Shown here: positions 24,574 to 32,145 of the stretch, piece after piece
How positions within the stretch are numbered: the first letter of the stretch is position 1
Layout: each line of letters starts with the position of its first letter
Origin: Lachnospiraceae bacterium
GTDB taxonomy: Bacteria > Bacillota > Clostridia > Lachnospirales > Lachnospiraceae
NCBI GenBank assembly: GCA_017962105.1
Contig: JAGCVY010000039.1
Coordinates: 1-35,789, forward strand
Direction of reading: 5' to 3'
DNA: 35,789 nt
Made by a program: the position numbers and the translations under genes
Notes under the pieces: generated by a model
What the model was told of the DNA's origin: nothing
The model's input: only the letters and a program-made list of their open reading frames with translations
Database searches by the model: none

Positions 24574-25230
24574 ATGGGTGTACAGTTCGAGAACAGATGG
24601 TTGGAGGATGTGGTGAGAAAGGCCCTGGATTGGCCGTCAGAGGAAGCTTTGACAACGGAGGCATTGGAGAAGATCAAGTACGTGAAGATCGGCCGCAGCA
24701 ACCGGTTTAAAGCAGGATTTGAAGTTGATCTGTCGACGGCCAATCCGCCCGAACCGTTTGCGGATACGGATGGCGGGGACGAGTGGGTTTACTGTCTGCG
24801 TGGAAAGAGCATAGAAGCCTTTCTGAATCAGGAAAGGCGGTCAAACCTGCTGAATCCGTCCATGTTCGGATTTGACGATGAGGAATATAACGAGGCACAT
24901 TCCGACGCGGCGGAGGCAGCGTGGGAGAACTACAAACCCCACATTGTGTCCGGCTATGATTTCCTTGAGGTGATTGCTCTTGCTCAGGCAGAGGGCATGG
25001 ATGCTACAGAGAGACGGGAGGAGCGGCTTTTTTACGAATTGTACCGGGATATCCTTCATTTTACGGGGGTTCAGGTGCTGCGGATCACGGAGCTTGTAAT
25101 GCCGGATTACAAGATATTTCAGGAGATGAAACAGCTGCGGGTCCTGGAACTTGTGGAGACACACTTTGCATCCGACGAGGGATGCGGCTGTCTTAAGGGG
25201 CTTCAGCAGCTCGCATGCTGGCTGGATTAG
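24574..25230 (+). CDS. Leucine-rich-repeat-like protein, candidate immunity protein
   Basis: A 218-residue protein. Its N-terminus (FENRWLEDVVRKALDWPSE, then ALTTEALEKIKYVKIG) resembles the cap before internalin-type leucine-rich repeats (F-x-x-x-x-L-E-x-x-V-R-x-A-L). Residues 40-160 are a helical/acidic insert. Near 165-215, LRITELVMPD and MKQLRVLELVETHFASDEGCG look like one to two LRR turns. The protein stops at LACWLD (TAG), in the middle of what would be another turn, so it is short for an LRR protein. The frame after the TAG shows no LRR consensus, so the end is probably real or the product of old truncation. The start has AGAAAGGGG upstream and lies 15 bases after the previous stop. Confidence 0.65.
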   Translation: MGVQFENRWLEDVVRKALDWPSEEALTTEALEKIKYVKIGRSNRFKAGFEVDLSTANPPEPFADTDGGDEWVYCLRGKSIEAFLNQERRSNLLNPSMFGFDDEEYNEAHSDAAEAAWENYKPHIVSGYDFLEVIALAQAEGMDATERREERLFYELYRDILHFTGVQVLRITELVMPDYKIFQEMKQLRVLELVETHFASDEGCGCLKGLQQLACWLD

Positions 25231-25277
25231 TATTCCGATGCGGTAATAACTGTAACGGTGAGAAGGAGAGAAGGTAT

Positions 25278-26390
25278 ATGGGACTGTTCAGCGGATTCAA
25301 AAAGAAGAAAAATGATAAGGACGATCTGACGGAAAGAGGTAACACAGCGGAGAATTTTGAGGATCCCGGATTTCAGGCAATTCTGGCACAGTTTGCGAAA
25401 GCGTATCCGAATCAGGAGGGGGAGTTCTTCGGAACAATGGTATCCTATCGGCTCGGCGGCAAGGATCCGTTGGATTATGTGGTCGTCTTCAAGAGTGAGG
25501 AAGGCATTCCCAACTGGCACTATGTTACCTGCGGATTCAGCGATCTTTATGCGAAAGAGGGCAAAAACCCGGAACTGAGCGGGTTTGGGTTTGAATTGAC
25601 ATTCCGGTTGGAGCGCAAGGAGGAGAAGCCGCCGGTGTGGCCGATGAATTTTTTGCAGAATCTCGCCAGATATGTATTCCAGACCGGCAACGTGTTTGAA
25701 CCGAACCAGCACATGGACATCAACGGGCCGATTGCTCTGGAGAAGGAAACAAAACTGGCTGCATTGGGTTTTGACAGGGATCCGTTGTTTGGGAGTATCA
25801 ACACCCCGAATGGCCGGGTCGATTTCATACAGGTCATCGCGTTGACAATGGACGAGATGGACTCGATGATGCTGTGGGAGGGCGCTAAATTCCTCTCGTT
25901 GTACAGGCGCTATGACCCTCTTGGGATTGCCGTTCTGAGCAGAGACAGTTTGCTCGACAAAGAAGAGTTCAAGAAGGAACTGGACGAAGGGATCGAGCGG
26001 GACGGTTCCTCCACCGGGCTATTCTATGTAAGCGGCGTAAGCTTTGAAGTCGGCGAATACAACGGAATGAAACTGGCGATCCTGACGATGGGAGCGGGAA
26101 GCGTTTCCAAGATCACCGCCATGGTGAAGGCCCGTCTTTCCAAGGGAAGACAGTTTTATCTGCAGGATGAAAAACTGGCGATCGCATTTGTCATGGCCGA
26201 GAAATGCGGCTTTGGAAAGGAATCCGATGATTTCGGTGTTATACAGTTGAATGAAAAGGCGCTGGAGGAATTTGCCGCGATCGAGCCCCATGCAGGGAGA
26301 TATCCTCTTCGTTCCATGCCGCTTTTTGTCGAAGTGAAAAAAACGGAAATCCGGGACAGCCAGGGCAACATTGTAGCAGTTGTGGAATGA
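25278..26390 (+). CDS. Suppressor-of-fused (SUFU) domain protein, candidate immunity protein
   Basis: A 370-residue protein. The start at 25278 has AAGGAGAG 8-15 bases upstream and yields MGLFSGFKKKKN, a short basic lead-in. Residues about 35-215 match the SUFU domain: LDYVVVFKSEEGIPNWHYVTCGFSDLY, then GFGFELTFRL, WPMNFLQNLARYVF and DRDPLFGSINTPNGRVDFIQVIALT. A second alpha/beta domain (about 230-370) has VSKITAMVKARLSKGRQFYL and a FVEVKK strand. Bacterial SUFU proteins are recognised immunity families of polymorphic toxin systems, and a second, shorter SUFU protein lies two genes downstream. No toxin gene is adjacent. Function as immunity is inferred from family and context. Confidence 0.85.
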   Translation: MGLFSGFKKKKNDKDDLTERGNTAENFEDPGFQAILAQFAKAYPNQEGEFFGTMVSYRLGGKDPLDYVVVFKSEEGIPNWHYVTCGFSDLYAKEGKNPELSGFGFELTFRLERKEEKPPVWPMNFLQNLARYVFQTGNVFEPNQHMDINGPIALEKETKLAALGFDRDPLFGSINTPNGRVDFIQVIALTMDEMDSMMLWEGAKFLSLYRRYDPLGIAVLSRDSLLDKEEFKKELDEGIERDGSSTGLFYVSGVSFEVGEYNGMKLAILTMGAGSVSKITAMVKARLSKGRQFYLQDEKLAIAFVMAEKCGFGKESDDFGVIQLNEKALEEFAAIEPHAGRYPLRSMPLFVEVKKTEIRDSQGNIVAVVE

Positions 26391-26406
26391 TTTCGAGGGA
26401 ACGACC

Positions 26407-27195
26407 ATGAATAAAATCCTTGAGCAGATCGAAAAACATATGCTTGACACCTTGAAGGCGAACTTACCGGATGTCAGCAAGGGAGATCTGGAAAAGAACG
26501 GTACGGTCTTTTACATGAACGGCCAGAACGGCACCGCCTTTGACTGGTACGTAAATGACCGCCTGTCCAACTTTTATATATTTTATAACGACAGGGAAAA
26601 TCTCGGTGCGGTAAAGGGGATGCTCTATAAGGACGGAACCCTGGATGTCTATACCTTTGGCAGCAAGGGCCATGACAAACCGGTCGAGACACAATACCGG
26701 CTTGACGCAGACGAGAAGGATATCTTTAATCTTGCCGTCCTGCTCACGAAAAAGGCTGACGGCAGGTTCTGGGATGAGGACATCAGAAAACCGGAAAGCG
26801 ATGGCGAACCGGATGCCGGGGAGGTGGAGGGCTTCCTTGCGCTTAAAGAGGTCCATGAACCCATGAGACAGCGGAAAATGTTGTACGGAAAGTCCGTTAT
26901 CGTTTCCAAAAAGGTGCGTGAGGGCAACTGGAAGATCGGTTACGGTACACGCTGTGAACCGACGAGGGAAAGTGACAGCGGATGGTTCTTCTGCGTCGGT
27001 GACGAGGATGGCGATTATATCAACAATGCAAAAAACCTGGAATTGTGGTTGGTCAATTCGGTTCTCCATTATGAACCGTACCTGAATGAATTCATTACAG
27101 CTCCCTATGGTACTACAATAATTCGTGTGGCGCCCGATAAGTTTGAGGTGGACGGCCCGGGCAAGCGGATGCTGATCGAGACCAAAGAAGGATGA
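26407..27195 (+). CDS. DUF2185/Imm33-domain protein with an extra N-terminal domain
   Basis: A 262-residue protein. The start at 26407 has GAGGGA 6-11 bases upstream; an in-frame ATG at 26380 lies inside the previous gene. Residues about 158-255 match DUF2185 (Imm33): SVIVSKKV, then SGWFFCVGDEDGDYINNAKNL, HYEPYLNEFI and a GTTIIRV strand. The conserved SGW and GDED-x-x-Y positions are present. Residues 1-140 form another alpha/beta domain (NGTAFDWYVNDRLSNFYIFY, GTLDVYTFG) that I do not recognise and that is linked by an acidic stretch. The fusion suggests either a bifunctional immunity protein or an accessory recognition domain. The gene sits 16 bases after the SUFU gene. Confidence 0.75.
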   Translation: MNKILEQIEKHMLDTLKANLPDVSKGDLEKNGTVFYMNGQNGTAFDWYVNDRLSNFYIFYNDRENLGAVKGMLYKDGTLDVYTFGSKGHDKPVETQYRLDADEKDIFNLAVLLTKKADGRFWDEDIRKPESDGEPDAGEVEGFLALKEVHEPMRQRKMLYGKSVIVSKKVREGNWKIGYGTRCEPTRESDSGWFFCVGDEDGDYINNAKNLELWLVNSVLHYEPYLNEFITAPYGTTIIRVAPDKFEVDGPGKRMLIETKEG

Positions 27196-27233
27196 AAATG
27201 CTTGTCTGCCTTTTGACAATGAGGTGTATGCTT

Positions 27234-27770
27234 ATGGGCATCGATGAAAAAATACTGGATCACTACACAAAATATCTCGGTGAATTCGCCGGTACGGAAC
27301 AGTATCGTTTCGGTAATCAGATCATTCAGATCCTCGGCTTTCCCAATGTGTTTAAAGACTGTTTGGTGTTTGCCACTTTCGGAATGTCAAAGTTTTCCGA
27401 GGAAATCAAGCGTCAATGTGAAGTGATTTTGGCAGTGGATGACCTGTATGATGAATGTTCCGAGATCCTCGCCAATACGGTATGCTATATCCTTTCGGAA
27501 AAAATGGAGTTCGGACGAGGCATCCTGATCGAAGGTGTCGATAACATCGTGCCGGGCTTCTCGGAATCAAGCGGAAAATGTGCTTTGTATTTTACGGATG
27601 TATCGGGGCTGCCGGAGGAATTTTCCGTTGTCGATGAGGAATGTGAGATGTATATGTGCTTTTTCGTGTCGAAGGAAGAGGCGGAATTTTTCAAAAAGCA
27701 TGGAAGCGACGAATTTGAGACATATTTAGAAGAGAACGGAATTGATGTTGCGGCAGTGAAAAGGAAGTAA
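27234..27770 (+). CDS. Short SUFU-family protein (YqcF-like), candidate immunity protein
   Basis: A 178-residue SUFU-type protein similar in plan to YqcF, the immunity partner of the LXG toxin YqcG in Bacillus subtilis. The pattern is an N-terminal HYTKYLGEF helix, an IQILGF-P segment, LVFATFGMSKF (the TxGMS-like SUFU motif), a CEVILAVDD strand and helix, GVDNIVPGFSES, and a YFTDVSG strand. I choose ATG 27234 because GAGGTG lies 8-13 bases upstream; ATG 27228 overlaps the same site, and ATG 27192 overlaps the previous stop but has its GAAGG directly adjacent, which is too close. It is the last gene of the array. It shares a family with the gene at 25278 but is half its length and clearly diverged. 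Confidence 0.75.
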   Translation: MGIDEKILDHYTKYLGEFAGTEQYRFGNQIIQILGFPNVFKDCLVFATFGMSKFSEEIKRQCEVILAVDDLYDECSEILANTVCYILSEKMEFGRGILIEGVDNIVPGFSESSGKCALYFTDVSGLPEEFSVVDEECEMYMCFFVSKEEAEFFKKHGSDEFETYLEENGIDVAAVKRK

Positions 27771-27816
27771 AGTTGTTGGATACCAATTCAGTCAGGCAGA
27801 ATATGAGGACTGCACT

Positions 27817-27912
27817 ATGAAACGTAAGACAACAGAGGTAAAACAGGATATCTCTCAAAATGAGAGAAACAAAAATCTTTCTGAATTGATGGTTCTTTTG
27901 ACAGTGATATAA
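27817..27912 (+). CDS. Possible small ORF, 31 codons
   Basis: ATG at 27817 has GAGGA 8-12 bases upstream and opens 31 codons rich in Lys, Asn, Glu and Leu, ending MVLLTVI at TAA inside the -10 box of the next promoter. It contains a TCTCTCA/TGAGAGA hairpin (27850-27866). It may be a remnant of a lost array gene or a chance ORF with a fortuitous ribosome site. No homologue is recognised. Confidence 0.25.
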   Translation: MKRKTTEVKQDISQNERNKNLSELMVLLTVI

Positions 27913-27913
27913 T
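27886..27913 (+). promoter_or_regulatory. Promoter of the small winged-helix gene
   Basis: TTGATG (27886-27891), 16 bases, perfect TATAAT (27908-27913) with an extended -10 TGA before it. A TTGACA (27898-27903) is also present but is only 4 bases from the -10, so it is not its partner. Confidence 0.7.
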
Positions 27914-27973
27914 CATAATTGAAGTGCTCTTACAGAGCGCAGAAAACGTTTCGGAACATAAGGAGGCATCATC

Positions 27974-28150
27974 ATGAATGAGAAAGAGAAGATTCTCGAG
28001 GCTATGAAGAAGGCCGGCGAGCCTTTGAACGCGGGGAAAATCGCTGAATTGACGGGACTTGACCGAAAGGTTGTGGATAAAACCATGGCAGATATGAAGA
28101 AGGATGGTTCTATCGTATCGCCGGTTCGTTGCAAGTGGGAACCTGCATAA
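27974..28150 (+). CDS. Small winged-helix DNA-binding-like protein, 58 residues
   Basis: ATG at 27974 has AAGGAGGC 6-13 bases upstream, an almost perfect ribosome site. The 58 residues form a compact winged helix: helix 1 EKEKILEAMKKAG, the G-KIAELTGLD turn, recognition helix RKVVDKTMADMKKDG, and a wing strand SIVSPVRCKWEPA. This is the widespread small clostridial/archaeal MarR-like wHTH with a KIAE-x-TGLD-x-x-x-VDK pattern. A strong promoter and leader support it as a real, expressed gene. It may regulate the downstream sfsA/CDF genes or itself, but no operator is evident. It is separated from sfsA by 93 bases with only a weak hairpin (about 28164-28186). Confidence 0.8.
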   Translation: MNEKEKILEAMKKAGEPLNAGKIAELTGLDRKVVDKTMADMKKDGSIVSPVRCKWEPA

Positions 28151-28243
28151 TAATAACATTCGGACTGTCGGTGCTTTTGCTGACAGCCCTGTTTGCAATA
28201 CAGAGACAGAAATGACAGGGAGCAAAGAAGTCTCAGGGGAAGA

Positions 28244-28909
28244 ATGATTTACGATAACATTACAAAAGCAGTGTTCCTTCGAAGGCCGAACCGTTTCATC
28301 TCCGAAGTGGAGATCGATGGGCGAAGGGAAATCGTGCATGTGAAGAATACCGGCAGGTGCAGGGAACTGTTGATCCCGGGGTGCGAGGTTTGGCTGACTG
28401 CGCCGCCTTCCCCGAACCGCAAGACGAAATATGATCTGGTGGCGGTGCGGAAGAGTAACGGAGTTCTGTTTAACATTGACAGCCAGGCGCCGAACAAGGT
28501 GGCACGGGAATGGCTTGGAACCCTTGGGTACGACAAGGTTATCCCGGAGTACACTTACGGTGACTCCCGGATCGATTTTTACATGGAAAGAGGCAGCGAA
28601 AAATACCTGATGGAAGTGAAAGGCTGTACCCTGGAGATTGACGGCGTGGGGTATTTTCCGGATGCGCCGACAGAACGTGGTGTGAAACATATTCATGAGC
28701 TGATCGGAGCGTTAAAAGCAGGATATCATTCCATTCTTGCGTTTGTGATCCAGATGGATGGTGTTACGGAAGTGAGGCCTTACCGGGAGATGCATCCCCG
28801 GTTCGGTGAAGCCGTTGATCTTGCGAAGGAGGCGGGGGTTGAAATATGGTTTCTGCCCTGCCATGTGGAGCCGGACAGTCTGGCTATCGTTGAAGGAGGA
28901 AGAGCATGA
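28244..28909 (+). CDS. sfsA: Sugar fermentation stimulation protein A
   Basis: A 221-residue SfsA with the family landmarks: RPNRFISEVEIDG, HVKNTGRCRELLIPG (about 29-43), the nuclease-like D-S-R-x-D-F-Y motif (GDSRIDFYM, near 107), the E-V-K-G-C segment (LMEVKGCTLE) and FPDAPTERGVKHIHEL. The SRxDF...EVKGC arrangement resembles PD-(D/E)XK nucleases, and E. coli SfsA binds DNA, but its cellular role is not settled. The start at 28244 has CAGGGGA 4-10 bases upstream; ATG 28193 upstream has no site. The stop overlaps the start of the next gene by four bases (ATGA), so the two are translationally coupled. Confidence 0.93.
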   Translation: MIYDNITKAVFLRRPNRFISEVEIDGRREIVHVKNTGRCRELLIPGCEVWLTAPPSPNRKTKYDLVAVRKSNGVLFNIDSQAPNKVAREWLGTLGYDKVIPEYTYGDSRIDFYMERGSEKYLMEVKGCTLEIDGVGYFPDAPTERGVKHIHELIGALKAGYHSILAFVIQMDGVTEVRPYREMHPRFGEAVDLAKEAGVEIWFLPCHVEPDSLAIVEGGRA

Positions 28910-30045
28910 GTAACAGAAGTGATGATATTGCCGTTATGTCGGCGGACAGAGAAAAGACCATTGTCCGTACAAGCGTTGTGGGGATCATAACGAACTTGTT
29001 TCTGGTCGGATTCAAGGCATTTGTCGGCTTTCTGTCAAACTCCATCGCGGTGATCCTTGACGCGGTAAATAACCTGTCGGATGCCCTTTCTTCCGTTGTG
29101 ACGATAATCGGGGCAAAGCTCGGGGCAAAGCAGCCGGACAAAAAGCATCCGCTTGGGTACGGAAGAATTGAATACCTCAGCTCGATGATCGTGGCGGCCC
29201 TTGTGTTGTATGCGGGTATAACCTCCTTTGTCGAGTCAGTCAAAAAGATAATTTCCCCTGAGGAGGTTAAGTACGGCGCGGTATCGATCATTATTATTTC
29301 CGTTGCGGTTCTGGTCAAGATCGTGTTAGGGCTTTACGTGAAAAAGCAGGGCGAGAGAGTCAATTCCGGAGCGCTTACGGCCTCGGGGTCCGATGCGCTG
29401 TTCGACGCAATTCTTTCCGCATCGGTTTTCGTTTCGGCGGTGATCTTCCTGATCTGGGGAGTTTCCCTGGAAGCCTATGTCGGTGTGATCATTGCCTGCT
29501 TCATTATCAAAGCCGGCCTTGAGATCATGGTTGAAACGCTGAACGATATTATCGGAAAGCGGGAGGATGCGGAGACCACGAGGGAGTTGAAGAGTATCAT
29601 ATGCCAGGAGGAAGCAGTGCTCGGCGCATATGATGTCACGTTGTTCAATTACGGGCCGGATAAAAACTACGGATCCGTTCATGTCGAACTGCCCGACAAC
29701 CTGAGCGTCGATGATGTTGACCGGATTACCAGACGGATCCAGACAAAAGTATTTCATAAAACGGGCATCATCCTCACCGGCATCGGCATATATTCCTACA
29801 ATACATCCGATGACGAAGCGGCGCAGATGAGAAATGCGATCCAAAAAGCGGTTATGTCCCACGACTGGGCTTTGCAAATGCATGGATTTTACGCAGATAC
29901 GGAGAAGAAAACCATTCGGTTCGATGTGGTCATCAGCTTTGACGCGGACCGAAAGGAAGCGACGGAAACCCTGTATAAAGAAGTTGGAGCTATGTATCCG
30001 GAATACGAGGTCATAATCGTACCGGACGCGGATGTTGCAGACTGA
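28906..30045 (+). CDS. Cation diffusion facilitator (CDF) metal exporter, probably Mn/Fe type
   Basis: A 379-residue CDF transporter with six predicted membrane segments in about 22-220 and a cytoplasmic C-terminal domain. The family motif HPLGYGRIEYL (81-91) lies between segments 2 and 3. The metal site is Asn55-x-x-x-Asp59 in segment 2 and Asp163-x-x-x-Asp167 in segment 5. Zinc exporters normally have His-x-x-x-Asp at these sites, and Asn/Asp versions are typical of manganese-type CDFs, so Mn or Fe export is inferred. The C-terminus has two ferredoxin-like units (about 225-300 and 305-372), longer than the usual single one. The ATG overlaps the sfsA stop, with GGAGGAAG upstream. Confidence 0.9.
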   Translation: MSNRSDDIAVMSADREKTIVRTSVVGIITNLFLVGFKAFVGFLSNSIAVILDAVNNLSDALSSVVTIIGAKLGAKQPDKKHPLGYGRIEYLSSMIVAALVLYAGITSFVESVKKIISPEEVKYGAVSIIIISVAVLVKIVLGLYVKKQGERVNSGALTASGSDALFDAILSASVFVSAVIFLIWGVSLEAYVGVIIACFIIKAGLEIMVETLNDIIGKREDAETTRELKSIICQEEAVLGAYDVTLFNYGPDKNYGSVHVELPDNLSVDDVDRITRRIQTKVFHKTGIILTGIGIYSYNTSDDEAAQMRNAIQKAVMSHDWALQMHGFYADTEKKTIRFDVVISFDADRKEATETLYKEVGAMYPEYEVIIVPDADVAD

Positions 30046-30111
30046 ATAGCTGTCAGGGGCACTGATCGTTAACCAAGCCTCAGCGAATTATAAAGTTTCA
30101 TATTATTGTCC

Positions 30112-30140
30112 TTGACAAGGCCGCGCAGAATCGTTATACT
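30112..30140 (+). promoter_or_regulatory. Promoter of yicC-rpoZ
   Basis: Perfect TTGACA (30112-30117), 17 bases, TATACT (30135-30140), the best consensus promoter in the window. The leader before yicC is about 55 bases. Confidence 0.85.
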
Positions 30141-30202
30141 TCTATGTTAGTGTGACGTACTGTGCGGTTTTGTTGCCTGCGTCGGAAAGGATGAACATTC
30201 CT

Positions 30203-31081
30203 ATGGTCAGAAGCATGACGGGGTTCGGTCGTTTCGAACTGAATGAGAACGGCAGAAAATTGTCGGTCGAGATGAAGTCAGTCAATCACCGCTATTGTGA
30301 GATCGGCGTGCGTCTTCCGAAGAAGCTGAATTTCTTCGAAACGGCGATCCGGAACATTGTGAAGCAGTATGCGTCCCGCGGCAAGATTGACATGTACCTC
30401 TACTATGATGAGGAGAGCGACAGCACCGAGAGCGTGCGTTACAACCGCGGTATTGCCGAGGAGTACATCCGTTACATGAAGCAGATGGCAGAGGAGTTCG
30501 GCCTTTCGTCGGACATCTCGGTCACGAGCCTTGCGAGAATGCAGGATGTCCTGGTCGCCGAGGAGGCGGAGCCGGACGAGGAAACGCTGATGCCCTTCGT
30601 TGAGAAGGCTGTGCGCGGAGCCTGCGAACGCTTTGTTGTCACCAGGGAAGCGGAAGGTGCGGAGCTTCGGAAGGACGTTGAGGATAAGCTCGACGCTATT
30701 TTGACAGGTGTCGATGAGATCGTGAAACGTTCGCCGGAGATTGTGTCGAACTACCGGGCCAAGCTGCTTGCCAAGGTGCAGGAAGTGATGGGCGATACGC
30801 AGGTGGATCCCCAGGCGCTTGCCACGGAGCTTGTGACATTTGCCGACAGGATATGCACTGACGAGGAGACCGTACGGCTGCGCGCCCATTGCAAGAATAT
30901 GCGTGACACTCTGGATGCGAAGGAAAATGTCGGACGCAAGCTCGACTTCATCGCTCAGGAGATGAACCGCGAGGCCAACACGATCCTTTCGAAGGCCAAT
31001 GATCTGACCGTATCGGATATTGCGATCAATCTGAAGACGGATATTGAAAAAATCCGTGAACAGATTCAGAATATTGAGTAA
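30203..31081 (+). CDS. yicC: YicC family endoribonuclease
   Basis: A 292-residue YicC protein, a family shown to be an endoribonuclease in RNA decay. The start at 30203 gives MVRSMTGFGRFE, matching the near-invariant family N-terminus (M-x-R-S-M-T-G-F-G-R). The ribosome site GGAAAGG is 13-19 bases upstream, somewhat far. ATG 30191 would touch the site and is unlikely. KSVNHRYCEIGVRLPK (near 29) and the C-terminal ARIGRKLDFIxQEMNRE-type block (here NVGRKLDFIAQEMNREANT, near 252) are family signatures, with DIEKIREQIQNIE at the end. It is followed 25 bases later by rpoZ. Confidence 0.93.
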   Translation: MVRSMTGFGRFELNENGRKLSVEMKSVNHRYCEIGVRLPKKLNFFETAIRNIVKQYASRGKIDMYLYYDEESDSTESVRYNRGIAEEYIRYMKQMAEEFGLSSDISVTSLARMQDVLVAEEAEPDEETLMPFVEKAVRGACERFVVTREAEGAELRKDVEDKLDAILTGVDEIVKRSPEIVSNYRAKLLAKVQEVMGDTQVDPQALATELVTFADRICTDEETVRLRAHCKNMRDTLDAKENVGRKLDFIAQEMNREANTILSKANDLTVSDIAINLKTDIEKIREQIQNIE

Positions 31082-31106
31082 GTACAGCAGGAAAAGGAGA
31101 TACCAC

Positions 31107-31448
31107 ATGATTCATCCGTCTTACAAAGATTTGCTTGAAGTTATCAACACGGGAGCCGAAGAGGGCGATCCCATTGTGTCGAGCCGCTACTCCGTTGTTC
31201 TCGCAACGGCGAAGCGTGCACGCCAGATCATCCGCGGTTCGAAGCCGCTTGTTACGCCGAAGTGCGAGAAAGCGCTTTCCATCGCCGTTCAGGAAGTATG
31301 GGAAGGCAAGGTGAAGATCCTCGGTGCAGGCGAGGAGGACGATGAGTTCCTTCGCGGCGATGAGAACGAGCTGGAGCCGTTGGATTGGGAGTCCGCACTT
31401 ACCACGGACGAGGACGGCAAGGACGGAGAGTCGGACGACAATCTGTAA
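31107..31448 (+). CDS. rpoZ: RNA polymerase omega subunit
   Basis: A 113-residue omega subunit that helps assemble RNA polymerase by clamping beta-prime. The core is at 1-75: MIHPSYKDLL, a SRYSVVLATAKRARQI helix (the family has (S)RY-x-L-V-x-x-x-AKRAR-x-I), SKPLVTPKCEKALSIAVQEV, and a GKVKI strand. The tail (76-113) is very acidic (EEDDEFLRGDENELEPLD..., then DEDGKDGESDDN) and disordered, longer than the common 70-90 residue form. AAAAGGAGAT lies 6-15 bases upstream of the ATG. In many clostridia gmk lies between yicC and rpoZ; here there are only 25 bases. Confidence 0.93.
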   Translation: MIHPSYKDLLEVINTGAEEGDPIVSSRYSVVLATAKRARQIIRGSKPLVTPKCEKALSIAVQEVWEGKVKILGAGEEDDEFLRGDENELEPLDWESALTTDEDGKDGESDDNL

Positions 31449-31473
31449 TTCCGAATGCAACTAAACTTACGGG

Positions 31474-31505
31474 CAGCTCCGGGATTTTCCGGAGCTGTTC
31501 TTGTG
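31474..31505 (+). terminator. Terminator after rpoZ
   Basis: CAGCTCCGG (31474-31482) pairs with CCGGAGCTG (31489-31497) around GATTTT and is followed by TTCTTGTG. Confidence 0.85.
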
Positions 31506-31531
31506 TAGGCTGATGCGAGGTGCATTTTTCG

Positions 31532-32128
31532 ATGATAAAAAATATCGTGCTGGATATGGGAAATGTCCTTTTGGACTATAATCCCGATGTCAGTTTGGAC
31601 CGCTTTTGCTCCTCGGAGGAGGAGAGGGAGGTCATCCGCAGGGAGCTCTTCGACGGCCCCGAGTGGCAGATGGGCGACCGCGGGGATATCCTGGATAAGG
31701 ACCGGTTTGATTTGGTGAAGGTGAGGGTGCCGGAGAAGTACCACGAAGCCCTTCGGAACTGCACGGAGCAGTGGGACATCTGCATGAATCCGCTGGAGGG
31801 TGCCCGGGAATTCTGCGAATATGCGAGAAATCACGGATACGGCGTGTATATCCTGTCCAACGCCAGCGACGCATTTTACCGGTATTTTCCGAAGTTTATG
31901 CCGCTTTCGTTCTTCGACGGCGTGTTCGTTTCCTCGGATTACCATATGCTGAAGCCCGATGAGGAGATTTACCGGACATTTCTTGCTCGGTACGGGCTCG
32001 CGGCGGAGGAGTGCCTCTTCATCGATGACCGGGCGGAAAATGTGGCCGGAGCGCGGAAGACGGGCATGAATACATTCCTTTTTGAGGGCGATTATTCGGC
32101 AGTCATACGGAGAATTGAGAATCAGTGA
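31532..32128 (+). CDS. HAD-superfamily phosphatase (YihX-like)
   Basis: A 198-residue HAD hydrolase. Motif I is LDMGNVLLDY (about 6-15) with the nucleophile Asp7 but Gly9 in the second position, the form seen in YihX/sugar-phosphate members. Motif II is ILSNAS (near 109), motif III is the KPD lysine (near 146) and motif IV is FIDDRAENV (near 167) with the metal-binding aspartates. The cap is a four-helix bundle (about 20-90). The start at 31532 has GAGGTG 10-15 bases upstream; a GTG at 31520 would overlap the site. The gene lies between two terminators with only 26 bases after the first, so it is probably transcribed by readthrough from rpoZ. Glucose-1-phosphate phosphatase is the best guess. 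Confidence 0.85.
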   Translation: MIKNIVLDMGNVLLDYNPDVSLDRFCSSEEEREVIRRELFDGPEWQMGDRGDILDKDRFDLVKVRVPEKYHEALRNCTEQWDICMNPLEGAREFCEYARNHGYGVYILSNASDAFYRYFPKFMPLSFFDGVFVSSDYHMLKPDEEIYRTFLARYGLAAEECLFIDDRAENVAGARKTGMNTFLFEGDYSAVIRRIENQ

Positions 32129-32145
32129 TACAGCGAATGCTTAAG

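Noticed and set aside
22413-27770. Array as a restriction-modification or phage-defence island because of the methyltransferase
   Set aside because: The methyltransferase looks like a small-molecule UbiE-type enzyme without DNA-target domains, and no nuclease or helicase is present.
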